Shown: positions 1 to 8,194 of the stretch, piece by piece
How the letters are laid out: each line of letters starts with the position of its first letter
Numbering within the stretch: position 1 is the first letter of the stretch
Assembly: GCA_017473335.1 (NCBI GenBank)
Contig: JAFULN010000019.1
Location: 1-38,895 of the forward strand
Source: Erysipelotrichaceae bacterium
GTDB taxonomy: Bacteria; Bacillota_I; Bacilli_A; Erysipelotrichales; Erysipelotrichaceae
Length of the DNA: 38,895 bases
Direction: 5' to 3'
The notes under the pieces: model-generated
Told to the model about the DNA's origin: nothing
Databases searched by the model: none
What the model saw: the letters and a program-made list of their open reading frames with translations, nothing else
Translations under genes and position numbers: made by a program

Positions 1-1
1 A

Positions 2-325
2 ATCGATATAAAACTGAAAAAGCTCATTGAAAAGACAAAACAGGGAAAACAGACTGAAAAGGATTATTTGAAGGAAGTTCAAGAGTTGAGGCCTAAAAGA
101 AAAGTGCTGAAGAATCAGACACTCTCAGAGTTTGCCTACACACAAATCACAGAAGCACTCAAAAGCAGATGTAGAAAAGAAAGAATCGCGATAAAAGAAA
201 TAGATCCTGCGTATACAAGCAGGATCGCAAAAGATAAGTGGTTGAAGTGTATGGGATGCAGTGTCCATATGGCAGCATCGTATGTGATCACACGAAAAGG
301 ATGTGGATATGTTGATGAGATATAA
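2..325 (+). pseudogene. 3' end of a TnpB-related (IS200/IS605 family) protein gene, cut by the window edge
   Basis: The reading frame is open from base 2 to the TAA at 323-325, so the gene starts upstream of the window; the first in-frame start-like codon (TTG at 68) has no ribosome binding site. The visible C-terminus holds the block DPAYTSRIAKDKW followed by GCSVHMAASYVITRKGCGY. This resembles the end of RuvC-like TnpB-related proteins of Bacillota, which usually read N/DPAYTS..IGK..Y....G.S.H.AA.YVI.R.G. No zinc-finger CxxC pair is visible in this part. Whether the gene is intact or degraded upstream cannot be told. It lies just before a hairpin-rich non-coding stretch. The family call rests on motif memory only. 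Confidence 0.55.
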
Positions 326-389
326 GAAAAGAAAGTAAGTGAATAAGTAAACAAAACTAAAAAAAATCATTTCAACCTATGCTGGATTT

Positions 390-558
390 ACATCACTGGA
401 AGATGATGTGCTTTGAGACAGGATGAACTTGGAGTGATTTTAACCACAACGATTCTTTCAACAGATCGACTTCGCCAAAGGCTTACGAGCAGGAAGAGAA
501 GATAGTTGAAAGATACTGATCTGGCAAGATACAGGTCAGGTCATAGCTTAGCGCTATG
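390..558 (+). ncRNA. Candidate structured RNA downstream of the TnpB-related gene
   Basis: This gene-free stretch (the gap is 326-629) holds four consecutive inverted repeats: ACATCA 390-395 with TGATGT 404-409; TCTTTCAAC 454-462 with GTTGAAAGA 505-513; CTGATCTG 516-523 with CAGGTCAG 532-539 (one G-U pair); and CATAGC 542-547 with GCTATG 553-558. Such density suggests folded RNA. TnpB-type nucleases commonly use a guide RNA (omega/reRNA) encoded at or past the 3' end of tnpB, so this position fits. Function and strand are inference; chance hairpins or a relic of the element are alternatives. Confidence 0.35.
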
Positions 559-586
559 AAAAATGACGAATTATTTTAATTCGTCA
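557..586 (-). terminator. Terminator of the lyxose isomerase gene
   Basis: There is a perfect 10-bp inverted repeat, TGACGAATTA (564-573) and TAATTCGTCA (577-586), with a 3-nt loop. Read on the minus strand it is followed by a run of five T (559-563), as expected for an intrinsic terminator. On the plus strand no T-run follows, so it serves the minus-strand gene ending at 630. Confidence 0.8.
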
Positions 587-629
587 CTATCTTGTTTAAA
601 AAAGGAAATCCAGAGATTTCCTTGAGAGA

Positions 630-1316
630 TTATTTTGCCTTTGGATATTCATTGCACAAAAGACGATATGGAGCCTCATCTTCTTCAATTTCAGGGAAGC
701 GTCCAACAGGAGGATTGAAGCGATTGTCAGTATTATCGTCATTACACTGGCTGACTTCACCTAACAGAACAGGTCCAGTACCTTCTTCGATGGAGAAGTC
801 ATGATACATATATTGCTGAATGTGGATGCTTTCTCCTGGCGTTAAACGAACTTGTGTACCTGCAGGAACTGTATATGTTCTTCCATCTGTATGCACAGTA
901 ACATCTGATTCATAGTCAATTTCTTCATTTGGAAGACTGTTGTAAACACGAATCAGTACATTTCCGCCGCCTCGATTAATGATGTCTTCAGTTTTATACC
1001 AATGGAAATGATTTGGTGCATATTGACCTTCCTTTAAATAAAGGAGTTTTTCGGCATATACTTTTGGATATTTGTCAGCCATAGCACGGTTTCCATTACG
1101 GATGGTGATCAAGGAGAAACCAAACTTATCAAAGTTGCCTAAGCCATAGTCTGTAATATCCCATCCGAGCATACAGTCTCTGACTTCATCATATTCATGA
1201 CCAATGTTTTGCCACTGTTCTGGAGTAAAGTGACAGAATGGTGGAAGGTAGCAGTGATGCTTTTCGCACATTGCTTCAAGTTCATGCAAAGCTTTGTTGA
1301 TTTCTGAACGTTTCAT
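630..1316 (-). CDS. D-lyxose/D-mannose ketol-isomerase (cupin family)
   Basis: This 228-aa cupin protein resembles the D-lyxose isomerase family, which interconverts D-lyxose with D-xylulose and D-mannose with D-fructose in the cytoplasm. The likely metal site is visible as His103, His105 and Glu110 in NHFHWYKTED, with His172 further on, inside a double-stranded beta-helix region (about 95-175). The length matches the roughly 227-aa members of the family. The ATG at 1316 follows an AAAGGAGA ribosome binding site. It stands alone, with its own promoter and terminator, and is divergent from the str operon. Substrate preference cannot be read from sequence. Confidence 0.82.
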   Translation of the reverse strand: MKRSEINKALHELEAMCEKHHCYLPPFCHFTPEQWQNIGHEYDEVRDCMLGWDITDYGLGNFDKFGFSLITIRNGNRAMADKYPKVYAEKLLYLKEGQYAPNHFHWYKTEDIINRGGGNVLIRVYNSLPNEEIDYESDVTVHTDGRTYTVPAGTQVRLTPGESIHIQQYMYHDFSIEEGTGPVLLGEVSQCNDDNTDNRFNPPVGRFPEIEEDEAPYRLLCNEYPKAK

Positions 1317-1354
1317 AGTTGGTCTCCTTTATTGTATATTTAAGTGCTAAACAA

Positions 1355-1383
1355 ATTATTTCATACTTGCTTAGAACTTTCAA
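1355..1383 (-). promoter_or_regulatory. Promoter of the lyxose isomerase gene
   Basis: On the minus strand, TTGAAA (1383-1378) and AATAAT (1360-1355) are separated by 17 bp, placing the start site about 30 bases before the ATG. Each hexamer has one mismatch to the sigma-A consensus. No clear operator is seen. Confidence 0.55.
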
Positions 1384-1428
1384 TCTAGAGAAGGTTCAAA
1401 AAATAACGAAAATAAAATTAAAAAATGA

Positions 1429-1457
1429 TTGACATGAAAGTGAGGGTGTAGTATCAT
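1429..1457 (+). promoter_or_regulatory. str operon promoter
   Basis: A perfect -35 hexamer TTGACA (1429-1434) is separated by 17 bp from TATCAT (1452-1457). Short A-tracts at 1398-1403, 1409-1412 and 1420-1425 lie directly upstream and could act as an UP element. This shows that rpsL starts its own transcription unit here, rather than being read from rpoBC. Confidence 0.85.
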
Positions 1458-1473
1458 ATGGAAGCTTAGCGAG

Positions 1474-1534
1474 AATTGGTTTCCGAAAGGAAACTAATTA
1501 TTAGGCTAGTAAATGACACACTTGGATATGTGTG
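1474..1534 (+). promoter_or_regulatory. Structured 5' leader of the str operon
   Basis: Two hairpins lie between the promoter and rpsL. The first has an 11-bp stem (1474-1484 with 1489-1499, one G-U pair) closed by a GAAA tetraloop. The second is a short CACAC/GTGTG stem (1517-1521 with 1530-1534). Neither is followed by a T-run, so they are not terminators. They may stabilise the message or take part in ribosomal-protein autoregulation; I do not recognise a named leader family. Confidence 0.45.
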
Positions 1535-1563
1535 CATAGAAATCTGGAAGGAGAAAAATACTA

Positions 1564-1983
1564 ATGCCAACTATTAACCAGTTAGTTCGCAAGGGACGTA
1601 CAAACAAAGTATGGAAGTCTAAGTCTCCAGCTTTGAACAGAGGTTACAACTCCCTGCAGCGCAAAGCTACATCTATTTCTTCACCTCAGAAGCGTGGTGT
1701 CTGCACTCGTGTAGGTACTATGACTCCTAAGAAACCAAACTCAGCTCTTCGTAAATACGCTCGTGTTCGTCTGAGCAATGGTATGGAAGTTACTGCTTAC
1801 ATCCCAGGTATCGGACACAATCTGCAGGAACATAGCGTTGTTCTGATCCGTGGCGGTCGTGTTAAGGACTTGCCAGGGGTTCGTTACCACATCATCCGTG
1901 GTACACTTGACTGTGCTGGTGTTGCTAACCGTAACCAGAGCCGTTCTCTGTACGGGGCAAAGAAACCAAAGGTCAAGAAGTAA
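1564..1983 (+). CDS. rpsL: 30S ribosomal protein S12
   Basis: This 139-aa protein of the decoding centre has the Gram-positive length, with an N-terminal insertion relative to the E. coli protein. The signature [11 protein letters not shown] is present, with Lys56/Lys57, and [13 protein letters not shown] contains Lys101. These correspond to E. coli Lys42/43 and Lys87, where streptomycin-resistance changes arise; here they are the normal lysines. GGAGG precedes the ATG. It is first in the str operon, 12 nt before rpsG. Confidence 0.98.
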   Translation: MPTINQLVRKGRTNKVWKSKSPALNRGYNSLQRKATSISSPQKRGVCTRVGTMTPKKPNSALRKYARVRLSNGMEVTAYIPGIGHNLQEHSVVLIRGGRVKDLPGVRYHIIRGTLDCAGVANRNQSRSLYGAKKPKVKK

Positions 1984-1995
1984 GGAGGAAATGAC

Positions 1996-2466
1996 ATGCC
2001 AAGAAAAGGTTATATAGCAAAAAGAGATGTGCTGGTCGATCCAATTTACAATTCTAAGCTTGTTACTCGTTTGATCAACAAGATCATGCTGGATGGTAAG
2101 CGCGGTGTTGCACAGACTATTCTTTACAACGCATTTGATATCGTTGAAGAAAAGACTGGTCGTCAGCCAATGGAAGTGTTCGAACAGGCACTTGAAAACA
2201 TCATGCCTTTACTGGAACTGAAAGTTCGCCGTGTAGGTGGAGCTAACTACCAGGTACCAGTAGAATTATCTGCTGAACGTCGTCTGACTCTCGGTCTGAG
2301 ATGGCTGGTAAACTATAGCCGTCTGAGAAGCGAAAAGACAATGGAACTGAGACTTGCCAATGAAATCATCGATGCTGCTAACGGAACAGGTGCTTCTGTT
2401 AAGAAGAAAGATGATACTCATAGAATGGCAGAAGCTAACAAGGCATTTGCACATTATCGCTGGTAA
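1996..2466 (+). CDS. rpsG: 30S ribosomal protein S7
   Basis: A 156-aa primary 16S rRNA binding protein of the small-subunit head. It starts [16 protein letters not shown] and ends [15 protein letters not shown], both typical for S7. The ATG follows AAGGAGG with good spacing. It sits between rpsL and fusA in the standard str order. In E. coli S7 is the repressor of this operon; no such target is identified here. Confidence 0.98.
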   Translation: MPRKGYIAKRDVLVDPIYNSKLVTRLINKIMLDGKRGVAQTILYNAFDIVEEKTGRQPMEVFEQALENIMPLLELKVRRVGGANYQVPVELSAERRLTLGLRWLVNYSRLRSEKTMELRLANEIIDAANGTGASVKKKDDTHRMAEANKAFAHYRW

Positions 2467-2486
2467 TTTGAAAGGAGTGTTCGATT

Positions 2487-4565
2487 ATGGCACGTGAATA
2501 TTCACTAGCAAATACAAGAAATATCGGTATCATGGCTCACATCGATGCTGGTAAGACAACTACAACCGAACGTATCCTTTATTACACTGGTGTTACTCAC
2601 AAGCTGGGTGAAACACACGATGGTGCTTCTCAGATGGACTGGATGGCGCAGGAACAGGAACGTGGTATCACTATCACTTCCGCTGCAACAACAGCTCACT
2701 GGAAGGGACACCGCCTCAACATCATCGATACACCGGGGCACGTAGACTTCACAGTTGAAGTTGAACGTTCACTTCGTGTACTGGATGGTGCGGTTACTGT
2801 TCTGGATGCAAAAGCTGGCGTAGAACCACAGACTGAAACTGTATGGCGCCAGGCTACAAGTTATGGTGTACCTCGTATCGTTTTCTGTAATAAGATGGAC
2901 GCTACAGGTGCTGACTTCATGATGTCAGTAAAATCTATCGGAGACCGTTTAGGTGCCAAGGCAGCTGCAATTCAGATGCCAATCGGTGCTGAAAGCACAT
3001 TCCGTGGAATTATCGATATCATCGAAAGAAAACACTATTCATACAAGAACGACCTCGGAACTGATATCTTAGTTTCAGAAGTTCCTGCTGAATACCAGGA
3101 TGAAGTGGAAGCACTTCGTATGGAACTGTTGGAACAGATTGCTGACTATGATGATGAACTGATGATGATGGTTCTTGAAGGTGAAGAACCTAGTATTGAA
3201 ATGATCAAGGCTGCAATCCGTAAGGGTGTATGTTCTGCTGATTTCTTCCCTGTTCTGTGCGGTTCTGCATATAAGAACAAGGGTGTTCAGCTGGTACTGG
3301 ACGCAGTTATTGATTACCTGCCATCTCCACTGGATATCCCTGCAATCAAGGGTATTACAGAAGATGGTGTTGAAGAAGAACGTCACGCTGATGACAACGA
3401 ACCATTCTCAGCGCTGGCATTCAAGGTTGCTACTGACCCATTCGTAGGACGTCTGACATACTTCCGTGTATACTCAGGTACTGCTGATGCTGGTAGCTAT
3501 GTACTGAATGCTACTAAGGATGTTCGTGAACGTTTCGGTCGTATCGTTCAGATGCATGCAAACCACCGTGCAGAAATCGCTAAGGTTTACTCTGGTGACA
3601 TCGCCGCAGCTGTTGGTCTGAAGTCAACAACTACAGGTGATACTCTGTGTGCTGAAAACTCTCCAATTATTTTGGAAAACATGGTATTCCCTGAACCAGT
3701 TATCCAGATGTCAGTTGAACCTAGAACTAAGGCTGACTCTGACAAGATGGGTATTGCCCTGGGCAAACTGGCTGAAGAAGACCCTACATTTAAGACATAC
3801 ACAGATGAAGAAACTGGACAGACAATCATCGCTGGTATGGGTGAACTCCACCTGGATATCATCGTTGACCGTATGCGCCGTGAATTCCGTGTTGAATGTA
3901 ATGTAGGTGCTCCTCAGGTTGCATATCGTGAAACAATCCGTCAGGCTGCAGACTGCGAAGGTAAGTTTGTACGTCAGTCTGGTGGTCGTGGTCAGTATGG
4001 TCACGTATGGATTAAGTTTGAACCAAACGAAGAAGGCAAGGGCTTCGAGTTCGTCGATGCTGTTGTCGGTGGTACAGTTCCACGCGAATACATCAAGCCA
4101 ACTCAGGAAGGTTTGACTGCAGCGCTGAACAACGGTCTGGTTTATGGTTATCCAATCGTAGACATCAAGGCTACTTTGTTCGATGGTTCTTACCATGAAG
4201 TCGACTCTTCTGAAATGGCATTTAAGGTTGCTGCATCAATGGCGCTGAAGGAAGCTGCTAAGAAGTGTAAGGCTGTTCTGCTTGAACCAATCATGGCTGT
4301 AGATGTAACTGCACCAGCTGATTACCTGGGTTCTGTAATGGGCGATATTACTAAGCGCCGTGGTCAGATCCGCGATCAGGAAGAAAAGCACAATGCAATT
4401 ACAGTTAAGGCTTATGTACCTCTGTCTGAAATGTTTGGTTACGCTACAGACCTGCGTTCATTTACACAGGGACGTGGTAACTACGTAATGCAGATGGACC
4501 ACTATTCAGAAGTTCCTAAGAACATCGCTGAAAAAGTTGCTAAGAAAATGTCTGGCGACGAATAA
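2487..4565 (+). CDS. fusA: Elongation factor G
   Basis: This 692-aa translational GTPase drives translocation of tRNA and mRNA on the ribosome and also acts in ribosome recycling. Visible motifs are the P-loop [13 protein letters not shown] near residue 17, the switch [15 protein letters not shown], and NKMD. The domain IV/V region carries GGRGQYGHV and the C-terminal QGRGNYVMQ. The length equals that of Bacillus EF-G. The ATG follows AAAGGAGTG. It lies 20 nt after rpsG, and a 91-nt gap with a hairpin separates it from tuf. Confidence 0.98.
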   Translation: MAREYSLANTRNIGIMAHIDAGKTTTTERILYYTGVTHKLGETHDGASQMDWMAQEQERGITITSAATTAHWKGHRLNIIDTPGHVDFTVEVERSLRVLDGAVTVLDAKAGVEPQTETVWRQATSYGVPRIVFCNKMDATGADFMMSVKSIGDRLGAKAAAIQMPIGAESTFRGIIDIIERKHYSYKNDLGTDILVSEVPAEYQDEVEALRMELLEQIADYDDELMMMVLEGEEPSIEMIKAAIRKGVCSADFFPVLCGSAYKNKGVQLVLDAVIDYLPSPLDIPAIKGITEDGVEEERHADDNEPFSALAFKVATDPFVGRLTYFRVYSGTADAGSYVLNATKDVRERFGRIVQMHANHRAEIAKVYSGDIAAAVGLKSTTTGDTLCAENSPIILENMVFPEPVIQMSVEPRTKADSDKMGIALGKLAEEDPTFKTYTDEETGQTIIAGMGELHLDIIVDRMRREFRVECNVGAPQVAYRETIRQAADCEGKFVRQSGGRGQYGHVWIKFEPNEEGKGFEFVDAVVGGTVPREYIKPTQEGLTAALNNGLVYGYPIVDIKATLFDGSYHEVDSSEMAFKVAASMALKEAAKKCKAVLLEPIMAVDVTAPADYLGSVMGDITKRRGQIRDQEEKHNAITVKAYVPLSEMFGYATDLRSFTQGRGNYVMQMDHYSEVPKNIAEKVAKKMSGDE

Positions 4566-4583
4566 GATTAGTGTTGATTTTAA

Positions 4584-4623
4584 TTGACATTTAATTTAAA
4601 ATAGGATATGCGAAGTGCATATC
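4584..4623 (+). promoter_or_regulatory. Possible internal tuf promoter and leader hairpin
   Basis: The fusA-tuf gap contains TTGACA (4584-4589) with TATGCG 17 bp downstream (4607-4612). It also has a perfect 7-bp hairpin, GATATGC (4605-4611) and GCATATC (4617-4623). The -35 is perfect but the -10 is poor and overlaps the hairpin. An extra promoter would fit the need for more EF-Tu than EF-G, but an RNA processing or stabilising hairpin is equally possible. Confidence 0.4.
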
Positions 4624-4656
4624 AAAGCAAAGAAATTAATAGGAGGAATTTGCACA

Positions 4657-5841
4657 ATGGCAAAAGCTAAATTTGACAGATCCAAAACCCATGTTAACGT
4701 TGGTACAATCGGACACGTTGACCATGGTAAGACAACTCTGACTGCTGCTATTACTAACTACCTGGCTAAGAAGGGTGGAGCTAAGGCAATGGCATATGAT
4801 CAGATCGATGGTGCTCCAGAAGAAAAAGAACGTGGTATCACTATCAACACAGCTCACGTAGAATATGAAACTGAAAAGCGTCACTATGCTCACGTTGACT
4901 GCCCAGGACATGCTGACTATGTTAAGAACATGATCACAGGTGCTGCACAGATGGATGGTTCTATCCTGGTTGTTGCTGCAACTGATGGACCAATGCCTCA
5001 GACTCGTGAACACATCCTGCTGTCTCGTCAGGTAGGTGTTCCTTACATCTGCGTATTCCTGAACAAGTGCGATATGGTTGATGATGAAGAACTCGTTGAC
5101 CTGGTTGAAATGGAAGTTCGCGAACTGCTGTCTGAATATGGATTCGACGGCGATAACGCTCCTGTAATCCGCGGTTCTGCTCTGGGAGCATTGAACGGTG
5201 AACCTGAATGGGAAGAAAAAGTACAGGAATTGATGGATGCAGTTGATGCATACATTCCTGACCCAGCTCGTGAAGCTGATAAGCCATTCCTGATGTCTGT
5301 AGAAGACGTATTCACAATCACAGGTCGTGGTACAGTTGCTACAGGACGTGTTGAACGTGGTATCCTGAAGCTTGGTGAAGAAGTTGAAATCGTTGGTATC
5401 CGTGACACTCGTAAGACTACTGTTACAGGTATCGAAATGTTCCGTAAGCTGCTTGACTTCGCTGAAGCAGGTGACAACATCGGTGCTCTGCTCCGTGGTG
5501 TAAACCGTGATGAAATTCAGCGTGGACAGGTTCTGGCTAAGCCAGGAAGCGTAACTCCACACACAAACTTCAAGGCTCAGGTGTATATCCTGACTAAAGA
5601 AGAAGGTGGACGTCACACTCCATTCGTTTCTAACTACCGTCCTCAGTTCTACTTCCGTACAACTGACGTAACTGGTGTTATCACTCTGCCAGAAGGTACA
5701 GAAATGGTAATGCCTGGTGACCATGTCAACATGACTGTTGAACTGATTGCTCCAATCGCAGTTGAACAGGGAACTAAGTTCTCTATTCGTGAAGGCGGAC
5801 GTACAGTAGGTTCAGGTAACGTTACTGAAATCATTAAGTAA
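4657..5841 (+). CDS. tuf: Elongation factor Tu
   Basis: This 394-aa GTPase delivers aminoacyl-tRNA to the ribosomal A site. The P-loop GHVDHGKT is at 19-26, DCPGH with catalytic His85 at 81-85, and NKCD at 136-139. I chose the ATG at 4657, because AGGAGG lies 10 nt upstream and [14 protein letters not shown] is the normal N-terminus; an upstream in-frame start at 4615 would add 14 residues without support. It is the last gene of the str operon and is followed by a strong terminator. Unlike many Bacillota, rpsJ does not follow directly. Confidence 0.98.
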   Translation: MAKAKFDRSKTHVNVGTIGHVDHGKTTLTAAITNYLAKKGGAKAMAYDQIDGAPEEKERGITINTAHVEYETEKRHYAHVDCPGHADYVKNMITGAAQMDGSILVVAATDGPMPQTREHILLSRQVGVPYICVFLNKCDMVDDEELVDLVEMEVRELLSEYGFDGDNAPVIRGSALGALNGEPEWEEKVQELMDAVDAYIPDPAREADKPFLMSVEDVFTITGRGTVATGRVERGILKLGEEVEIVGIRDTRKTTVTGIEMFRKLLDFAEAGDNIGALLRGVNRDEIQRGQVLAKPGSVTPHTNFKAQVYILTKEEGGRHTPFVSNYRPQFYFRTTDVTGVITLPEGTEMVMPGDHVNMTVELIAPIAVEQGTKFSIREGGRTVGSGNVTEIIK

Positions 5842-5854
5842 TTAATGAAAAATC

Positions 5855-5882
5855 AAAGGAACTCGTAAGAGTTCCTTTTTCT
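5855..5882 (+). terminator. str operon terminator
   Basis: The stem AAGGAACTC (5856-5864) pairs with GAGTTCCTT (5869-5877) around a GTAA loop and leads into a T-run. It ends the str operon 14 nt after the tuf stop codon. Confidence 0.9.
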
Positions 5883-5927
5883 TATTCTGTATGATAAAAT
5901 AAGTTCATCTTGAATGGTGGTGAATGT

Positions 5928-6671
5928 ATGTTTATTCGTTCTGAATTGAAAAGTCAGGCAAAAGCGATCATGAGAAGTAAATATTTTCAAATGGTGCTGG
6001 TTTGTTTGATTGCTTCGTTTTTAACGGTGTCTATGCTTGATATTTCTATTGATACTGAAGAAAAAAGAGCTGTAATGACTCTTTTTGGTAGAGTATCTCA
6101 AAGTGTAAATTATCAAAAAGCATTGATGATGGCTGGTCCTGCTGCGGTTTTAGGGCTGCTGTGGAATTTCTTTGTGATAAATCCTGCTACAGTAGGTATC
6201 AACTGTTATTTTAAACACTGTACTTACAATGAAGAAAGCTTTGATGATTTGTGGAGTGGATTTAAGTATAACTATGGTCACAATGTAAAAGTAATGGCTA
6301 TTATGGAATTGAAGGTTGCGCTATGGACGCTTTTGCTAATTGTACCAGGGGTTATGAAGGCTTACAGCTATTATTTTGTTCCGTATCTTTTAAGTGATTA
6401 TCCAGATCTGGAAGCGGATGAAATCTTGGAAATGTCAGAAAAAATGGCAGTTGGCATTCGCTTTGATATCTTTGTGCTGGGCTTATCGTTTATTTTGTGG
6501 CATTTTCTTGTAGCGTTTACTGCTTTCCTTACACTTGGTTTTGGCGCAACACTATTACAGCCATATATTAATCAGACAGTTGCTCAGCTGTATCATTGGG
6601 CGAAAGAAAATCGATTAGAGGTTAATAAGGAGAGCGAATTTGTCTATGGAGATGAAAGCAATATTCTTTGA
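5928..6671 (+). CDS. DUF975 family integral membrane protein
   Basis: This 247-aa membrane protein of unknown function begins MFIRSELKSQAKAIMRSKY, the start typical of the DUF975 family (F.R..LK..AK). Hydrophobic segments are visible around residues 21-40, 67-95, 125-155 and 185-220. I took the ATG at 5928, with GGTGGTG about 8 nt upstream, over an in-frame TTG at 5910. Its 3' end overlaps the start of the next gene, so it is likely co-transcribed with the HAD phosphatase. It sits between tuf and the S10 operon, where most relatives have no gene. Confidence 0.7.
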   Translation: MFIRSELKSQAKAIMRSKYFQMVLVCLIASFLTVSMLDISIDTEEKRAVMTLFGRVSQSVNYQKALMMAGPAAVLGLLWNFFVINPATVGINCYFKHCTYNEESFDDLWSGFKYNYGHNVKVMAIMELKVALWTLLLIVPGVMKAYSYYFVPYLLSDYPDLEADEILEMSEKMAVGIRFDIFVLGLSFILWHFLVAFTAFLTLGFGATLLQPYINQTVAQLYHWAKENRLEVNKESEFVYGDESNIL

Positions 6672-7305
6672 TTTAGATAACACATTGATTGATCGTCAGG
6701 CGGCGGCTTATGATATTTATAGTGAAATGGTATCTGATCTATTTCCTGAGTGGGAAAAGCTTTCGATTGAATATGAAACAGCTGTACAGCGTTTAATGAT
6801 TCTGGATGAATACGGAACAATTGGAAAAGATCATGTTTTTGGGAGATTCTGTAAGGCGTATCAGCTGGATGAATCGCTGGTTCAGATATTGACAGATCGC
6901 TGGGTTCAGTGCTTTGGAGATTATACACGTCCGTTTAAAGAGAGTGCATCAACTTTGGAAAAATTATCGAAAAAATACCGTTTAGGGTTGTTGACTAATG
7001 GGTATCCTCATATGCAGCGCAGGAAAGTAGAACTGAGCGGCTGTGAATCGTATTTTGAAGTTATTGTAGTTTCTGGAGAACATGGTATTCATAAACCAGA
7101 TCCTCGTATTTTTGAAATTGCGTGTGAAAAAATGGGAATAAAACCAGAAGAAGCGTATTTTGTGGGTGATACTTTCTCAACGGACATTCTTGGTGCTGTT
7201 CGCTGTGGCATGAAACCGATTTGGCTTCACAGTGACTCTCTATTAAAAACTGATATGGATATTCCTAGAATATATGGAATTGAAGAATTACCTGACATCT
7301 TATAG
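6640..7305 (+). CDS. HAD-superfamily hydrolase (YjjG/YfnB-like nucleotidase type), copy 1
   Basis: This is a cytoplasmic haloacid-dehalogenase phosphatase of about 220 aa. Motif I is FFDLDNTLIDRQ (two catalytic Asp), motif II LLTNG, motif III KPDPRIFE, and motif IV VGDTFSTDILGA. A helical cap lies between motifs I and II, as in the group containing nucleotide 5'-monophosphatases. The start is uncertain: TTG 6640 sits best behind AAGGAGAG (6627-6634), while ATG 6646 or ATG 6652 give the more usual N-terminus. It overlaps the 3' end of the DUF975 gene. A paralogue follows directly. The true substrate is unknown. Confidence 0.85.
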   Translation: MSMEMKAIFFDLDNTLIDRQAAAYDIYSEMVSDLFPEWEKLSIEYETAVQRLMILDEYGTIGKDHVFGRFCKAYQLDESLVQILTDRWVQCFGDYTRPFKESASTLEKLSKKYRLGLLTNGYPHMQRRKVELSGCESYFEVIVVSGEHGIHKPDPRIFEIACEKMGIKPEEAYFVGDTFSTDILGAVRCGMKPIWLHSDSLLKTDMDIPRIYGIEELPDIL

Positions 7306-7320
7306 TTGTCAGGTTCTTTT
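7290..7320 (+). terminator. Terminator overlapping the stop codon of the first HAD gene
   Basis: ACCTGACA (7290-7297) and TGTCAGGT (7307-7314) form an 8-bp stem around a 9-nt loop, followed by a TTCTTTTTT tract. The TAG stop codon lies in the loop, so coding and termination signals are compacted together. Confidence 0.8.
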
Positions 7321-7334
7321 TTGTCTGTTATGAT
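7306..7334 (+). promoter_or_regulatory. Promoter of the second HAD gene, inside the preceding terminator
   Basis: TTGTCA (7306-7311) and TATGAT (7329-7334) are separated by exactly 17 bp; each is one base from the sigma-A consensus. The -35 hexamer is part of the 3' arm of the upstream terminator hairpin. The start site would fall near 7341, leaving an unusually short leader of about 10 nt before the ATG at 7351. Confidence 0.6.
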
Positions 7335-7350
7335 GCCATTGGGTGAGAAT

Positions 7351-8001
7351 ATGAAAAAACCAAGTGTGATAGTATTTGATTTAGATAATACACTGATTGA
7401 TCGTCAGCGAGCATTTACAGAAATGTTAAAGGAACGTATCGCTGCAACATTGCCTGAACATAAAAAAGAATTAAAGGATCAAGCAATTAGAGATATTTTA
7501 ATGTGGGATGATAATGGTACGGTATCAAGAAGTGTTTCGTTTAAAAAGTACTGCGAGAAGTATGAAGTGACATGTATGAGCTCAGAAGAGCTGAGCAATT
7601 ACTGGACGACAATCAGTGGAAGTGTTGTTTATCTATTTGATGATGTGAAAGACACACTATTATATTTGAGGAAAAAGTATCGCATGGCTATTTTAACTAA
7701 TGGTTCACCAATCTCTCAGAGAAGAAAGCTGGAATCAACAGGAATCTTAAATTTGTTTGAATTGAGTGTTGTATCAGGGGAAGTGGGAATTGATAAGCCA
7801 GATAGTCGTATTTTTGACTATATGTGTGAAAAGCTGAACAGCAAGCCTGAAGAATGCTTGTATGTTGGTGATAATTATGTCAATGATGTGCTAGGTGCAA
7901 GAAATGTGGGATGGAATGCAATCTATCTGAATCGCCTTCATTTAGCAAGTGATGAGACACAAATGATTGCATCGCTGAATGAATTAAAAGAAATATTATA
8001 A
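7351..8001 (+). CDS. HAD-superfamily hydrolase (YjjG/YfnB-like nucleotidase type), copy 2
   Basis: This 216-aa phosphatase is paralogous to its upstream neighbour. Shared signatures are VFDLDNTLIDRQ (motif I), ILTNGSP (II), KPDSRIFDYMCEK (III) and YVGDNYVNDVLGA (IV). I chose the ATG at 7351, preceded by GGGTGAG; an in-frame upstream TTG (7306) lies in the terminator and promoter and is not credible. It appears to have its own promoter and terminator. The tandem pair looks like a duplication that has diverged. The substrate is unknown; small phosphorylated metabolites or nucleotides are usual for the family. Confidence 0.85.
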   Translation: MKKPSVIVFDLDNTLIDRQRAFTEMLKERIAATLPEHKKELKDQAIRDILMWDDNGTVSRSVSFKKYCEKYEVTCMSSEELSNYWTTISGSVVYLFDDVKDTLLYLRKKYRMAILTNGSPISQRRKLESTGILNLFELSVVSGEVGIDKPDSRIFDYMCEKLNSKPEECLYVGDNYVNDVLGARNVGWNAIYLNRLHLASDETQMIASLNELKEIL

Positions 8002-8023
8002 GCTAGATTATCTAGCTTTTTTT
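8000..8023 (+). terminator. Terminator after the second HAD gene
   Basis: AGCTAGA (8001-8007) and TCTAGCT (8011-8017) form a 7-bp stem with a 3-nt loop, followed by six T. The stem begins in the stop codon. Confidence 0.85.
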
Positions 8024-8071
8024 ATACCTAAAAAGATAGCGCTTTCATAAAAATAATCCGGATTTTTGGTG

Positions 8072-8188
8072 AAAAAACACGAAAAAAACTGCAAAAAAAG
8101 TTCAAAAAATCAGTGAAAATCAAGTTCAAAAAAACATTAAAAAATAATGAAAAAAGTGCTTGCAATAAGGGTTTTGCAGTGTTATACT
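8072..8188 (+). promoter_or_regulatory. S10 operon promoter with phased A-tracts
   Basis: TTGCAA (8160-8165) and TATACT (8183-8188) are separated by 17 bp. Upstream are eight A-tracts of 4-7 bases at 8072-8077, 8082-8088, 8093-8099, 8104-8109, 8116-8119, 8128-8134, 8139-8144 and 8150-8155. Their centres are about 10.5-11 bp apart, except one step of 13.5. Helically phased A-tracts bend DNA, and A-rich DNA at -40 to -60 binds the alpha subunit C-terminal domain. This should be a very strong promoter for the ribosomal protein cluster. Confidence 0.85.
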
Positions 8189-8194
8189 ATCTAA

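Noticed and set aside
564-586. Perfect hairpin considered as the end of the plus-strand structured RNA
   Set aside because: No T-run follows on the plus strand, while on the minus strand it is followed by TTTTT, so it is the terminator of the isomerase gene.
592-804. Plus-strand frame of 70 codons opposite the end of the isomerase gene
   Set aside because: It starts in the terminator region at a non-ATG-like context and overlaps the conserved C-terminus of the isomerase.
4636-5724. A long open frame of 362 codons on the minus strand opposite tuf
   Set aside because: It is the mirror of a highly biased, highly expressed gene; it has no ribosome binding site and its translation is low-complexity (rich in Ser, Cys, Phe) without recognisable motifs.
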